A DNA stretch of 64,000 nt from Sphingomonas jatrophae. GTDB lineage: Bacteria > Pseudomonadota > Alphaproteobacteria > Sphingomonadales > Sphingomonadaceae. This document shows positions 18,501-25,998 of the stretch, piece by piece. A model generated the notes under the pieces. That model was given only the letters and a program-made list of their open reading frames with translations, was not told where the DNA came from and made no database searches. Position numbers and translations under genes: made by a program. The stretch spans positions 124,001 to 188,000 of the forward strand of contig NZ_FOZG01000001.1 in assembly GCF_900113315.1 (NCBI RefSeq). Direction: 5' to 3'. Each line of letters opens with the position of its first letter. The stretch's first letter is position 1.

Positions 18501-19001
18501 CGAGTCGTCAAGGCGGGCGAACGGATCGCGGCGCGCCAGATCGCGGACGTCGCGGTTGAGCGAGGCGACGTTGGCGATCTGCGCTGCGTTCAGCACGGTT
18601 GCCGGGCCCTGGCTGACCGAACGGGCATTGGGCAGTCGGGCGGCGGTAACGACCACCTCGGGCGCAGCCTCGCCACCGGCGGTGAGTTCAACCGGAAGCT
18701 GGAAGTTCTGACCGGCGACGGTCTCGATGTCGGTCACCGACGCATTGGGGAAGCCCGCAGCGTTGACGTTGACGGTGTAGCCACCACCCGCGCGCAGGCC
18801 GGTCGCGTTGAAGTTACCGCTCGCGTCCGAGGTGGTCGTGGTGCGCGTTCCGGTCGCGGCATTGAGGATCTCGATCGTCGCGCCGGCCACCGGCGCACCG
18901 TTCGCCGTCACCGTCCCCTGGATGGTGGACGTGGTTTCCTGGGCGTAGGCCGCCGAGGTGGCGAGCGCGGCGACGGCGCAGCCGATGAACAGATTCCGCA
19001 T
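15552..19001 (-). CDS. Oar-like TonB-dependent receptor with carboxypeptidase-regulatory-like domain
   Basis: 1149 residues, outer membrane. Signal peptide (MRNLFIGCAVAALATSAAYAQ), then a carboxypeptidase-D regulatory-like beta-sandwich (about 25-105, with VTANGAPVAGATIEI). A plug domain follows (about 120-240, PEVVVTAARLPNARSVSQGP and YNRFTVDGVPITDNFGLNPDG), and a large barrel that ends in the aromatic residue expected for outer membrane insertion (VGVRFTF). This architecture is typical of Oar-type receptors for large substrates such as peptides or polymers. ATG 18999-19001 is preferred to the upstream TTG at 19010 because it begins the signal peptide. The region 19002-19262 upstream is non-coding with only a weak Pho-box-like repeat. 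Confidence 0.9.
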   Translation of the reverse strand: MRNLFIGCAVAALATSAAYAQETTSTIQGTVTANGAPVAGATIEILNAATGTRTTTTSDASGNFNATGLRAGGGYTVNVNAAGFPNASVTDIETVAGQNFQLPVELTAGGEAAPEVVVTAARLPNARSVSQGPATVLNAAQIANVASLNRDVRDLARRDPFARLDDSPTGGRAISFAGQNARYNRFTVDGVPITDNFGLNPDGLPSRRSPVPFDAIGQFQARVAPYDVREGNFQGGVINVLLKSGTNEFHGTGFYARSGDEFVGDETKRGPGIPTGRTNIPNFKVENYGAELSGPIIKDKLFFMIAGERLRGGRPIPEGPVDNNAGTAIPNLSQAQVDRVSQIAQSVYGYDTGGVLRSLGDKDDRVVGRLDANLSDTQRLSITGTYAKDGQNLLNNTFSSITTGSPGLGLASNAYIQGNELYTGVVQLNSDWSDTFSTEARGFYKNYKRIQDPVLGRGFAQFRVCLNEVSGGSATGCENTGIPTGQGTAPVVSFGPDSSRQTNQLTTETWGGVVQARLTMNDHDLRIFSEVQHVDVFNSFLQNSAGNYYFDSITDFQNRRASTFGYGNAIPSLVPDDAAAKFSYMSFTFGIMDSVKLTPTLNVSYGMRYDLYSMDSLPALSNAFLGRYGPARYVNGDLRGIGGNNANISGLDLFQPRVGFDWRPTPRLSIRGGGGIFGGGTPDVYISNSFSNTGVLTNSISINRAAVGTDTYSGATSNVAVGNAALNGVTGTSIAAAVNDTLRNASVSSASTVNALDPNFKLPSQWRATLSGEYTFDFGALGDGWTFGADFFYSKVRNQVYFTDIRSQPILTGANALTPDGRQRYQNLIDGAGSTNTNTDILLTNTKKGRSYVAVARFDKSWDFGLNINGSFTYQDVKDQAPATSSTAGSNYSNGAFVDPNNVAYGTSNDEVKYFFKYGANFDHAFFGDYKTSIGLFGETRIGRPYSYTFQDFGANRSAVFGVTGRSTATGTAGNRYLMYVPTGTNDPLVQYSSAAYGAALNNFIDASGLKKYRGKVAPRNAFNSKWFTRLDLHLAQEIPTGLGDSRLQVFADIENFTNFINKKWGQLREYVFPYNAAVTQVQCLTTAGNATPAGTAAPGGAVATTAAQPCLQYRYSPLGGTSEFTTPTDQVYVNQSLYSIRVGVRFTF

Positions 19002-19262
19002 TGTTTCCAAGTCCCCTGCTTGAACCGGGTGCTTCGGCCCGATCCCGTCCGGCTCCCTTGTTCGGCAGCGCAGACAAGAACATGACCGAAATATTGCAAA
19101 ATTATTGCGACATCCGCCCTGTGGCGGCGCAGCATGTGGCGGCCCCTAGGCGAGGTGTCGCGGCCTGCCAAGCGGCCGGAAAAGAATCGTTTTTCTGTTG
19201 CTGCAATGCAGCACCGGGGCGTCTGGCGGCAGTTGCGACGGCTTCAACCGGCTCTTGCGCCT

Positions 19263-19295
19263 ATGTCATCCAGGTGTAACACTTCTCGCTAGAGT
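19263..19295 (+). promoter_or_regulatory. Pho-box-like promoter of the small TPR protein
   Basis: ATGTCAT at 19263-19269 and GTGTAAC at 19274-19280 form a direct repeat with an 11-base period, 12 of 14 positions matching the consensus CTGTCAT-N4-CTGTMAY. TAGAGT at 19290-19295, about 10 bases downstream, fits a -10 element, the spacing seen at PhoB-activated promoters that lack a normal -35. The start codon follows at 19323. Confidence 0.5.
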
Positions 19296-19322
19296 AGGAA
19301 GTTTTGAGTCGAGGAGATGGTC

Positions 19323-19679
19323 ATGCGGAAGGGCTTGGGAACAATTTTCGGTTCGTGTCTTGTTCTCCTCACCGGCGCCGCGGTCGCGCAGCCGGCGGAG
19401 GACTATGCGCCTGGCGCCCTCGCGCTCAGCGCGATGGAACGCCAGGACTGGGCCGCGGCGGAACGCGCGCTGACCAGCGGATCGGCCAAGGATGCGGGCC
19501 AGCTGATCAACCTGGGCGAGGTCTATTACCGGAGCGGTCGCCCGACCCAGGCCGCGGCTGCCTGGCGCGCGGCCGCAGAGGCCAAGCCCGTGCTGGTCTA
19601 TACGCGGGACGGCCGTGTCGTCTCCACCGCCGATCTGGCGCGCGAGGCTCTGGCGCGGCGGGAGCTGGGGGGGCGCTGA
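19323..19679 (+). CDS. Small exported TPR-like protein
   Basis: 118 residues with a signal peptide (MRKGLGTIFGSCLVLLTGAAVAQ). A short helical-repeat region follows (ALSAMERQDWAAAERALTSGSAKDAGQLINLGEVYYRSGRPTQAAAAWRAAAEA), about two TPR-like units. GAGGAG at 19311-19316 sets the start at ATG 19323 rather than the ATG at 19317 that abuts it. It opens the T2SS-associated block and is followed 53 bases later by gspO. Probably a periplasmic scaffold; a role in secretion is inferred only from position. Confidence 0.75.
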   Translation: MRKGLGTIFGSCLVLLTGAAVAQPAEDYAPGALALSAMERQDWAAAERALTSGSAKDAGQLINLGEVYYRSGRPTQAAAAWRAAAEAKPVLVYTRDGRVVSTADLAREALARRELGGR

Positions 19680-19732
19680 GCGCCGCCTGATCCGCGCTTG
19701 ATCGCAGGGGGCAGGCGGGCGATGCGGCGGGC

Positions 19733-20497
19733 ATGGCCCTGCACCCGCTTTCCCCTCTCGGCGCCCTGCTCGGGGCGGTGCTCGGCCTGATCGTCGGCAG
19801 CTTCCTCGCGACCGTCGCGCGGAGGGCGGGGGAGGGGCGATCCGCGATGCGCGGGCGCTCCGCCTGCGACCGATGTGACGCGACCCTGCGGGCGGCCGAG
19901 CTGGTGCCGGTCGTCAGCTGGGCGTTGCAGCGGGGGCGCTGCCGGCGGTGCGGCGTGCGCATCGATCCGATCCACCCGGCCGTGGAGCTTGCCGCGGCGC
20001 TGGCTGGCGCGCTGGCGCTCGGCGTTTCGCCTGATGCCGTGGGCATCAGCGGCGCGGTGTTCGGCTGGGGCCTGATCCTGCTTGCCGCGCTCGACCTGCG
20101 CCATTTCTGGCTGCCCAATCGGGGGACGCTGCCGCTCGCCGTGCTGGGCCTGGGCGCGAGTGCTGCGGGCGGGGTGGGATTGACCGACCGGCTGATCGGG
20201 CTGGCTGTCGGCTATGCCGGGCTGGAGGCGGTGCGTCTGCTTTACGCGCGGGTGCGCGGGCGCGCGGGGCTGGGTGGGGGCGATCCCAAGCTGTTCGGTG
20301 CGATCGGCGCATGGCTCGGCTGGGCGGCGCTGCCGGGCGTGCTGCTCGGTGCCGGACTGTTGGGGCTTGGCGTGGCGCTCGTCCTGCGGGTGCGGGGACA
20401 TGCCGTGGGAGCGACGACGCGGCTGCCCTTCGGCGCGCTGCTGGCGCCCGCTGGCTTTGCGGCCTGGCTGTTCGCAGCCGCAGCAACCCGGCTGTGA
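19733..20497 (+). CDS. gspO: Prepilin peptidase (type IV leader peptidase/N-methyltransferase)
   Basis: 254 residues, polytopic inner membrane aspartyl protease. The cytoplasmic zinc loop carries CDRC (45-48) and CRRC (70-73). The two catalytic aspartates are D121 in LDLRHFWLP and D184 in GGGDPK. It cleaves the G-F junction of the GspG/H/I/J pseudopilins encoded further on and N-methylates the new terminus. It is separated from the main gsp operon by two genes and has its own short leader after the TPR gene, with which it is probably co-transcribed. Confidence 0.92.
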   Translation: MALHPLSPLGALLGAVLGLIVGSFLATVARRAGEGRSAMRGRSACDRCDATLRAAELVPVVSWALQRGRCRRCGVRIDPIHPAVELAAALAGALALGVSPDAVGISGAVFGWGLILLAALDLRHFWLPNRGTLPLAVLGLGASAAGGVGLTDRLIGLAVGYAGLEAVRLLYARVRGRAGLGGGDPKLFGAIGAWLGWAALPGVLLGAGLLGLGVALVLRVRGHAVGATTRLPFGALLAPAGFAAWLFAAAATRL

Positions 20498-20559
20498 CCG
20501 TCACGAAACCGTAACGGCATAGTCCCCGACATGTCACATCATTCAAACGCAGCCGTCAC
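20498..20559 (+). promoter_or_regulatory. Array of Pho-box-like repeats upstream of the lipoprotein gene
   Basis: CCGTCAC (20498) and CCGTAAC (20509) form one 11-base-period pair with 11 of 14 consensus matches. ATGTCAC (20531) and CCGTCAC (20553) lie exactly 33 and 55 bases from the first, so all four fall on the same helical face; the units in between are degenerate. The array fills the gap between gspO and the lipoprotein gene, which starts at 20628. PhoB control is inferred; single 11/14 matches also occur by chance in this window. Confidence 0.42.
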
Positions 20560-20627
20560 GAAGCGCGCCTAGTCCGCCCCTCGACCGAACCCGGCGCCGT
20601 CGCGACCGGGGCAAAAGGGGATCAGCT

Positions 20628-22238
20628 ATGCGCCTTCGTTCCGTCCTGCTCATGGGCAGCGCTGCCATGATGCTGTCGCTGGCAGGTTGCGGTGCCGACG
20701 ACGTCGCCTCGCCCGGCGAGGGAACGATCGTCACCCCGCCGCCGACGAGCACCTCCTCCGGCGGCACGACGACGCCGCCCCCCAGCGGCAGCACCGGCGG
20801 CGGCGCGGCCTCGGCCTGCCCGTCGGGCACGATCGATCGCAACACGATCACCAACTCGACCAGCAACACGACATGGCGCAACTGCGAGATCTCCGGCCGC
20901 ATCACCGCGGACACGACGATCCAGAAGCTGCCGGGCGTGATCTACTCGCTCTCCGGCCCGGTCAACGTCGGCACCGACGTTGGCGGTGACGGCAATGCGG
21001 CGGGCGGCCAGCGCGTGACGCTGACGGTTCAGCCGGGCGTGGTGATCTTCGCCAGCGCAGGCAATGACTATCTGATCGTCAATCGTGGCTCGCGCATCAA
21101 CGCGGTGGGCACCGCCAATTCGCCGATCATCTTCACCGCGCGCCAGAATGTCGAGGGCAGCGCGACCGACAGCAGCCAGGGCCTGTGGGGCGGCGTCATC
21201 CTGCTCGGCCGTGCGCCCATCTCCAACTGCCAGACGGCGGGCACCGCCGGCGGCAGCGCGGGCTGCCAGCAGATCGTTGAGGGCACGACCAGCTCGCTCT
21301 ATGGCGGCAACGTGCCGACCGACAACAGCGGCACGATGCAATATGTGCAGATCCGCTATTCGGGTTTCTCCATCGCGCCCGGCAACGAGCTGCAAGGCCT
21401 GACCACGGGCGGCGTTGGCTCGGCCACGACGCTCGACCACATCCAGATCCACAACAGCTCGGATGACGGCGTCGAGTTCTTCGGCGGCCGTCAGAATGCG
21501 AAGTACCTCGTGTTCACCGGCACCGACGATGACGCGATCGACACCGATCTCGGCTATCGCGGCACGATCCAGTTCGTGATCGCCGTCCAGCGCGACGCCT
21601 CGAACGGCGATTCGATGATCGAGGCGGACTCCGCCGATGGCGCCGAGGAGGCGACCCCGCGGCAATATACCCGCGTGTCGAACGCCACGTTCGTGCAGCG
21701 CTCCACCGCGCAGGGCCTCAACGCCATCCTGCTCCGCGGCGGCACCGATTATGCGCTGCTAAACAGCATCGTCGTGGGCCCGTCGAGCTGCATCGACATC
21801 GACAATGGCGGCGGCTCCGATCCGACGCCTTACACGACCCGCGACGCCGATGCATCGAAGCAGGAGATGGGCCCGCCCGTCTTCCGCTCGGTCGTCCTGT
21901 CCTGCACCACCGCGCCGTTCCGTGCGGACGGCAACGAGGCGATCGTCGCAACGATCTTCGGCACCGGCACCAACAATAACAACTCGACCTACACGTCGAC
22001 GCTGACCAACGTGTTCGTCAACGGCGCCAACGAGACGGCGGTGGCCGCGACCGATCCGACCACGTTCAACGCGGACATGATCGGCGGCGAGAACACCAGC
22101 GCGCCGAACCGCCTGACCGCCGTCAGCTACATCGGTGCGGTGCGGAACAGCACCGACACCTGGTATGCGCCGTGGGCGTGCAGCCCGGGCTATGTCAGCT
22201 TCGGCACCGCGGCCTGCACCGCCATCCCGACCAACTGA
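20628..22238 (+). CDS. Surface or secreted lipoprotein with a beta-helix-like domain
   Basis: 536 residues. The lipoprotein signal ends in LAGC with Cys21 as lipid site. A low-complexity Thr/Pro/Gly/Ser linker (about 30-60) is followed by a long Thr/Asn/Gly/Asp-rich region with recurring short strands and turns (GTANSPIIFTARQNV, LDHIQIHNSSDDGVEFFGG, TDDDAIDTDLGYRGTIQFV) that resembles a parallel beta-helix. The composition, rich in Asn, Thr and small residues, suits an extracellular protein. It is followed by a TonB receptor and then the T2SS operon, so it is a good candidate T2SS substrate or receptor partner. No catalytic motif recognised. Confidence 0.75.
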   Translation: MRLRSVLLMGSAAMMLSLAGCGADDVASPGEGTIVTPPPTSTSSGGTTTPPPSGSTGGGAASACPSGTIDRNTITNSTSNTTWRNCEISGRITADTTIQKLPGVIYSLSGPVNVGTDVGGDGNAAGGQRVTLTVQPGVVIFASAGNDYLIVNRGSRINAVGTANSPIIFTARQNVEGSATDSSQGLWGGVILLGRAPISNCQTAGTAGGSAGCQQIVEGTTSSLYGGNVPTDNSGTMQYVQIRYSGFSIAPGNELQGLTTGGVGSATTLDHIQIHNSSDDGVEFFGGRQNAKYLVFTGTDDDAIDTDLGYRGTIQFVIAVQRDASNGDSMIEADSADGAEEATPRQYTRVSNATFVQRSTAQGLNAILLRGGTDYALLNSIVVGPSSCIDIDNGGGSDPTPYTTRDADASKQEMGPPVFRSVVLSCTTAPFRADGNEAIVATIFGTGTNNNNSTYTSTLTNVFVNGANETAVAATDPTTFNADMIGGENTSAPNRLTAVSYIGAVRNSTDTWYAPWACSPGYVSFGTAACTAIPTN

Positions 22239-22245
22239 TGCGCGC

Positions 22246-22276
22246 CAGCCGCCGCGGCCACGTGTCGCGGCGGCTG
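22246..22276 (+). other. Intercistronic stem-loop between lipoprotein and TonB receptor genes
   Basis: Perfect 11-base stem (CAGCCGCCGCG / CGCGGCGGCTG) with a 9-base loop and no U-run. In an operon such a hairpin can protect the 3' end of the upstream message or partly stop transcription, giving more lipoprotein than receptor. Confidence 0.55.
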
Positions 22277-22308
22277 ACTAACCGGACGACGGCAGGGGGC
22301 CGAACATC

Positions 22309-25053
22309 ATGAAACCGATCGCTTTCGGGAGCGCGCTGCTCCTGTCCACTGCCCTCTGCGCGCCTGCGGCCTGGGCGCAATCCGGCCCGAGCGCCGGCCA
22401 GGTGAGCCCGCCGTCCAGCCCGGCAGGTGGCGTCACGCCGCCGGGCACCGAGGCGGGCGCCCCCGCCAGCAGCGACACGGCCGAAGAGCAGGTCGAGATC
22501 TCGACCCCGGGTGCCGACGCGACGACCGAGATCGTCGTCACCGGCCGCTATATCCCGCAGCCGGTGCGCTCCACGCCGCAGGTTGTCTCCGTCCTGTCGA
22601 CGGCCGACATCGCACGCACGGGCGAGGGCGACATCGCCGGCGCGCTCGGCCGCCTGCCAGGCCTGTCGGTCGTCGGCAACGGCTTCGTCTATGTCCGTGG
22701 CCTGGGCGACCGTTACTCGCTCGCGCTGCTGAACGGCCTCCAGCTGCCGTCGCCCGAGCCGCTGCGCCGCGCCATCCCGCTCGACATCTTCCCGACCAGC
22801 GTGGTCGCGAGCGCCGTCGTGCAGAAGAGCTATTCGGCCAACTTCCCCGGCGAGTTCGGCGGCGGTGTCGTCAACCTGACGACGCCTGCGGTGCCGGCCG
22901 AGAATTTCCTCAACATTGGCATCGGCGGTTCGGTCGACGTCGAGACCACCGCCAAGCTCGGCTACACCTATGAGGGTGGCGATCTCGACTGGCTGGGCTT
23001 CGACGACGGCACACGCAAGGTGCCCGCCGGCATCCGCGCCGCGACGACCGGTGGCGGCCGGCCGCTGACCACCGCCAATTACACGGCGCGCCAGCTGCAG
23101 GACATCACCGCCAGCCTGAACAATGCCGAGACGACGCTGCTCCAGCGCAACCGGGACATCCCGGCGAACTTCTCGGCGGACATGAATTTCGGCTTCCACA
23201 AGGAAGTGGGCAGCGATGCCGAGTTCGGCATCTTCGGCTCGGCCAGCTACGGCAACACCTTCCGCACGCGCGACATCCGCCAGCAGGTATCGACCAGCGT
23301 CGACCTGTCGTCGCTCGTCTCCGACTTCAAGACGATCATCACCGATCAGCGGACCGTCGTCAGCGGACTGCTGGGCATGGGCCTGAACTTCGGCGACAAC
23401 AAGATCCGCTGGACCAACCTGTTCATCCGCGACACGGTAAAGCAGGGGCGCCTGAGCGCCGGCTATGACACCAGCGTGACCGGCGCCGATCCGGTGCCCA
23501 ATCCGGATTTCACCGGCACGCCGCCGATCCTCGTCCAGAACACCTTCTGGTTCGCGCGGCAGCTGTTCGACACGCAGGCGGTGGGCGAGTTCAAGTTCGA
23601 CGACCTGTCGGTGGACGTGCGCGGCGGCTATGCCAACACCAAGCGCAAATCGCCCTACGAGCGCGAATTCCTCTACGTCTACAACCCGACCGTCCGCGAT
23701 TACACCAACAACCTGTCGGGCGGCGGCGGTTCGGCGAGCGTCGCCTTCTCCGACCTGAACGAGGATGCGTATAGCGGCGGCATCGACTTCGGCTACAAGC
23801 TGCCGACCGAGCGGCCGATCACGCTGTCCGCCGGCTATGCGTTCAACAAGAATGAGCGCACCTCGTCGCGTTACGACTTCGCCTATCGTACCGTCTCCGG
23901 CGCGTCGCTGCCGAGCGCGGTGGCGCAGGAACGGCCGGATTATCTGACGTCGGACTACAACGTCTACACCTACGGCGTGTCGCTGGTGGACCAGTCCGGC
24001 TTTGCCGGCAGCGCCGCCTATGACGCATCGCTGCGCGTGCATGCGGGCTACGGCCAGATCATCGCGGAGCCGACCGACGGTGTGCGGATCACCGCGGGCG
24101 TCCGTTACGAGGATGCGCGCCAAATTGTGACGCCGCTCGGCGACGACCTGCCGACGCGGCTGAGCAAGAGCTACTGGCTGCCCGCGGGCACGATCACCTG
24201 GAACTTCATGGACGATGCGCAGCTGCGCCTGTCCGCCTCCAAGACGATCGCGCGGCCGCAATTCCGTGAGCTGGCGCGGCAGATCTTCCAGGATTTCGAG
24301 TCCGACCGTTCGTTCACCGGCAACCCGCTGCTGACGGACACGCAGCTCTACAATGGCGAAGCGCGGCTGGAATATTATCCTGGCCGCAACGAGATCCTGT
24401 CGATCGGCGGCTTCTACAAGCGGCTGAAGAACCCGATCGAGCAGCTGGCCTTCGTGATCGGCGGCGGCGGCTTGCGCACCAGCTTCTCCAACGCGCCCGA
24501 GGCGGACCTCTATGGCGGCGAGGTGGAAGCGACCAAGTTCTTCACGATCGGTGAGAGCGGCTTCTTCACCTCGCGCCGCCTGCGCGTGTCGGCCAATTAC
24601 ACCTACACGCAATCGAAGGTGAAGGCGGACGACTCGCTGGTGATCAACCCGATCGACCTCAATCCGATCGCGGCCAGCACCCTGTTCCGTAACGGATCGC
24701 CGCTGACCGGCCAGTCGGACCATCTGGCGAACGGCCAGATCGGCTTCGAATCCAGCGATCACCTGTCGCAGCAGACGCTGCTGGTGAATTACGCGTCCCC
24801 GCGCGTCACCAATCGCGGCCCGGTGCAGGACGGCCGCACGCCGGACATCAAGGAGAAGCCCGGCATCACGCTCGACCTGGTCCTGCGCGAGGAAGCACAG
24901 TTCCTCGGCCTGCCCGTCGAGTTCAAGGCGGAAGGGCGCAACCTGCTCAACCGGAAGTACAAGGAATATCAGGCGAACGGCGAGCGGCGCGTGGATGTGA
25001 ACCGCTACCAGCTCGGCCGGGTCTTCTCGCTGTCGGCGACGGCGAAGTTCTGA
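22309..25053 (+). CDS. TonB-dependent receptor paired with the lipoprotein
   Basis: 914 residues. Signal peptide ending AWAQ, then a roughly 55-residue Pro/Gly/Ser/Ala-rich periplasmic segment. A TonB box-like EIVVTGRYIPQPV (about 76-88) precedes the plug (about 90-200, with VRGLGDRYSLALLNGLQLPSPEPLRRAIPLDIFPTSVVASAVVQKSYSANFPGEFGGG). The 22-strand barrel region ends in the aromatic-terminated SLSATAKF. The plug is of the type found in sphingomonad and Caulobacter receptors for carbohydrates or unknown ligands. It lies 70 bases after the lipoprotein gene and 130 bases before gspC; co-transcription with the lipoprotein is likely. Ligand unknown. Confidence 0.9.
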   Translation: MKPIAFGSALLLSTALCAPAAWAQSGPSAGQVSPPSSPAGGVTPPGTEAGAPASSDTAEEQVEISTPGADATTEIVVTGRYIPQPVRSTPQVVSVLSTADIARTGEGDIAGALGRLPGLSVVGNGFVYVRGLGDRYSLALLNGLQLPSPEPLRRAIPLDIFPTSVVASAVVQKSYSANFPGEFGGGVVNLTTPAVPAENFLNIGIGGSVDVETTAKLGYTYEGGDLDWLGFDDGTRKVPAGIRAATTGGGRPLTTANYTARQLQDITASLNNAETTLLQRNRDIPANFSADMNFGFHKEVGSDAEFGIFGSASYGNTFRTRDIRQQVSTSVDLSSLVSDFKTIITDQRTVVSGLLGMGLNFGDNKIRWTNLFIRDTVKQGRLSAGYDTSVTGADPVPNPDFTGTPPILVQNTFWFARQLFDTQAVGEFKFDDLSVDVRGGYANTKRKSPYEREFLYVYNPTVRDYTNNLSGGGGSASVAFSDLNEDAYSGGIDFGYKLPTERPITLSAGYAFNKNERTSSRYDFAYRTVSGASLPSAVAQERPDYLTSDYNVYTYGVSLVDQSGFAGSAAYDASLRVHAGYGQIIAEPTDGVRITAGVRYEDARQIVTPLGDDLPTRLSKSYWLPAGTITWNFMDDAQLRLSASKTIARPQFRELARQIFQDFESDRSFTGNPLLTDTQLYNGEARLEYYPGRNEILSIGGFYKRLKNPIEQLAFVIGGGGLRTSFSNAPEADLYGGEVEATKFFTIGESGFFTSRRLRVSANYTYTQSKVKADDSLVINPIDLNPIAASTLFRNGSPLTGQSDHLANGQIGFESSDHLSQQTLLVNYASPRVTNRGPVQDGRTPDIKEKPGITLDLVLREEAQFLGLPVEFKAEGRNLLNRKYKEYQANGERRVDVNRYQLGRVFSLSATAKF

Positions 25054-25059
25054 AGGCTG

Positions 25060-25092
25060 CACCCGTCGTCGCCCGGGCGGCGATGACGGGTG
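25060..25092 (+). terminator. Terminator-like hairpin after the TonB receptor gene
   Basis: A 14-base stem with one G-U pair (CACCCGTCGTCGCC / GGCGATGACGGGTG) and a 5-base loop begins 7 bases after the receptor stop. No U-run follows, so it may be a partial or Rho-assisted stop. It separates the receptor from the Pho box and gspC. Confidence 0.5.
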
Positions 25093-25113
25093 TGCGACGG
25101 CGGCGCGGCGCCA

Positions 25114-25152
25114 TTGTCATAAAAGTCCTGTCCGCTGTCATGCAGCTGTCAT
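25114..25152 (+). promoter_or_regulatory. Pho box upstream of the type II secretion operon
   Basis: CTGTCAT at 25135-25141 and again at 25146-25152 with a 4-base spacer is a full match to the PhoB consensus repeats. A third copy, TTGTCAT, lies at 25114-25120, 21 bases upstream of the first. The gspC start codon is 33 bases downstream. This predicts PhoB-dependent expression of the whole gsp operon; no clear -10 is visible at the expected distance. Confidence 0.7.
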
Positions 25153-25185
25153 AAGGACGCTCCAGGGACTCCGCGTGGGTGGGAC

Positions 25186-25998
25186 ATGCGTTTAACTCTT
25201 GATCCGCGGGCGCGGGCGCTCCTCGCGCGCGTGCCGCGGACCCGGCTGGTCGCGGTGCCGGAGCTTCTGCTGCTGGGGGTGCTTGCCCTCCAGGCGGCGC
25301 GGCTGGCGTGGGCGGTGGTGACACCGGTCGGGCCGGTGGGCGACTGGCGGCCGGTGCTGCCCGTCGAAGGTGCGGCCGTGCGGCCGGACGGCTTCGATCC
25401 CTTCTTCCGCCTGGTCGGGGAGACCGCACCGGCAGTGGTCACCTCGGCCAATCTCAAGCTGTTCGGCGTGCGTGCCGATATGGTCAGCGGGCGCGGCGCG
25501 GCGATCCTGCAATTGCCGGACGGCACGCAGGCGAGCTTCGTGGTGGGCGACGAGGTGCTGCCGGGCGTCCGGCTGGACGCGGTGCGGCTGGACGGCGTGA
25601 CGCTGCTGCGCGGCGGTGCGCGCGAGCAATTGTTCCTCGACCAGTCGGTCGCCCCTTCGCCAACCGTCGTTGCGGCACCGCCCGCGGGGGCGCCGCCGAT
25701 CGTCAGTACGGTGGCCCCGCCGCCCTCATCCGCGCCGATCCAGAGCGCGGTGTCGGCCAGCCCGCGCGTGCAGGACGGGCGGATCACCGGCTTCACGCTC
25801 GCGCCGAACGGCGATGGCGCCGCCTTCCGCGCGGCGGGGCTGGAGCCGGGCGACGTGCTGCTGCGCGTCAACGGCCAGCCGGTGGGCGAGGGCGGCGCGG
25901 GATCGCTGCCGGGGCTACTGGCTGCCGGTAACGCCACGATCGAGGTGGATCGCGGCGGCCGCACCGTCACCCTCTCCATCCCGGCGCCGGCGCGATGA
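25186..25998 (+). CDS. gspC: Type II secretion system inner membrane protein GspC
   Basis: 270 residues. A short cytoplasmic N-terminus precedes one membrane helix (about 21-45, LVAVPELLLLGVLALQAARLAWAVV). The periplasmic homology region follows (about 70-150, with LKLFGVRADMVSGRGAAILQLPDGTQASFVVGDEV), then an Ala/Pro linker and a C-terminal PDZ domain (about 190-268, GDVLLRVNGQPVGEG). GspC connects the inner membrane platform to the secretin; the PDZ domain takes part in substrate recognition. First gene of the operon, overlapping gspD by ATGA. Confidence 0.9.
   Translation: MRLTLDPRARALLARVPRTRLVAVPELLLLGVLALQAARLAWAVVTPVGPVGDWRPVLPVEGAAVRPDGFDPFFRLVGETAPAVVTSANLKLFGVRADMVSGRGAAILQLPDGTQASFVVGDEVLPGVRLDAVRLDGVTLLRGGAREQLFLDQSVAPSPTVVAAPPAGAPPIVSTVAPPPSSAPIQSAVSASPRVQDGRITGFTLAPNGDGAAFRAAGLEPGDVLLRVNGQPVGEGGAGSLPGLLAAGNATIEVDRGGRTVTLSIPAPAR

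Noticed and set aside
15483-19085. A 1200-codon open frame on the plus strand opposite the Oar-like receptor
   Set aside because: Its translation is a repetitive Arg/Ala/Val/Asp-rich chain with no domain, signal or motif, while the opposite strand encodes a complete receptor. It is a shadow frame caused by high GC at third positions.
22195-25062. A 955-codon minus-strand frame opposite the second TonB receptor
   Set aside because: It is a shadow of the receptor gene, with low-complexity composition and no recognisable domain.
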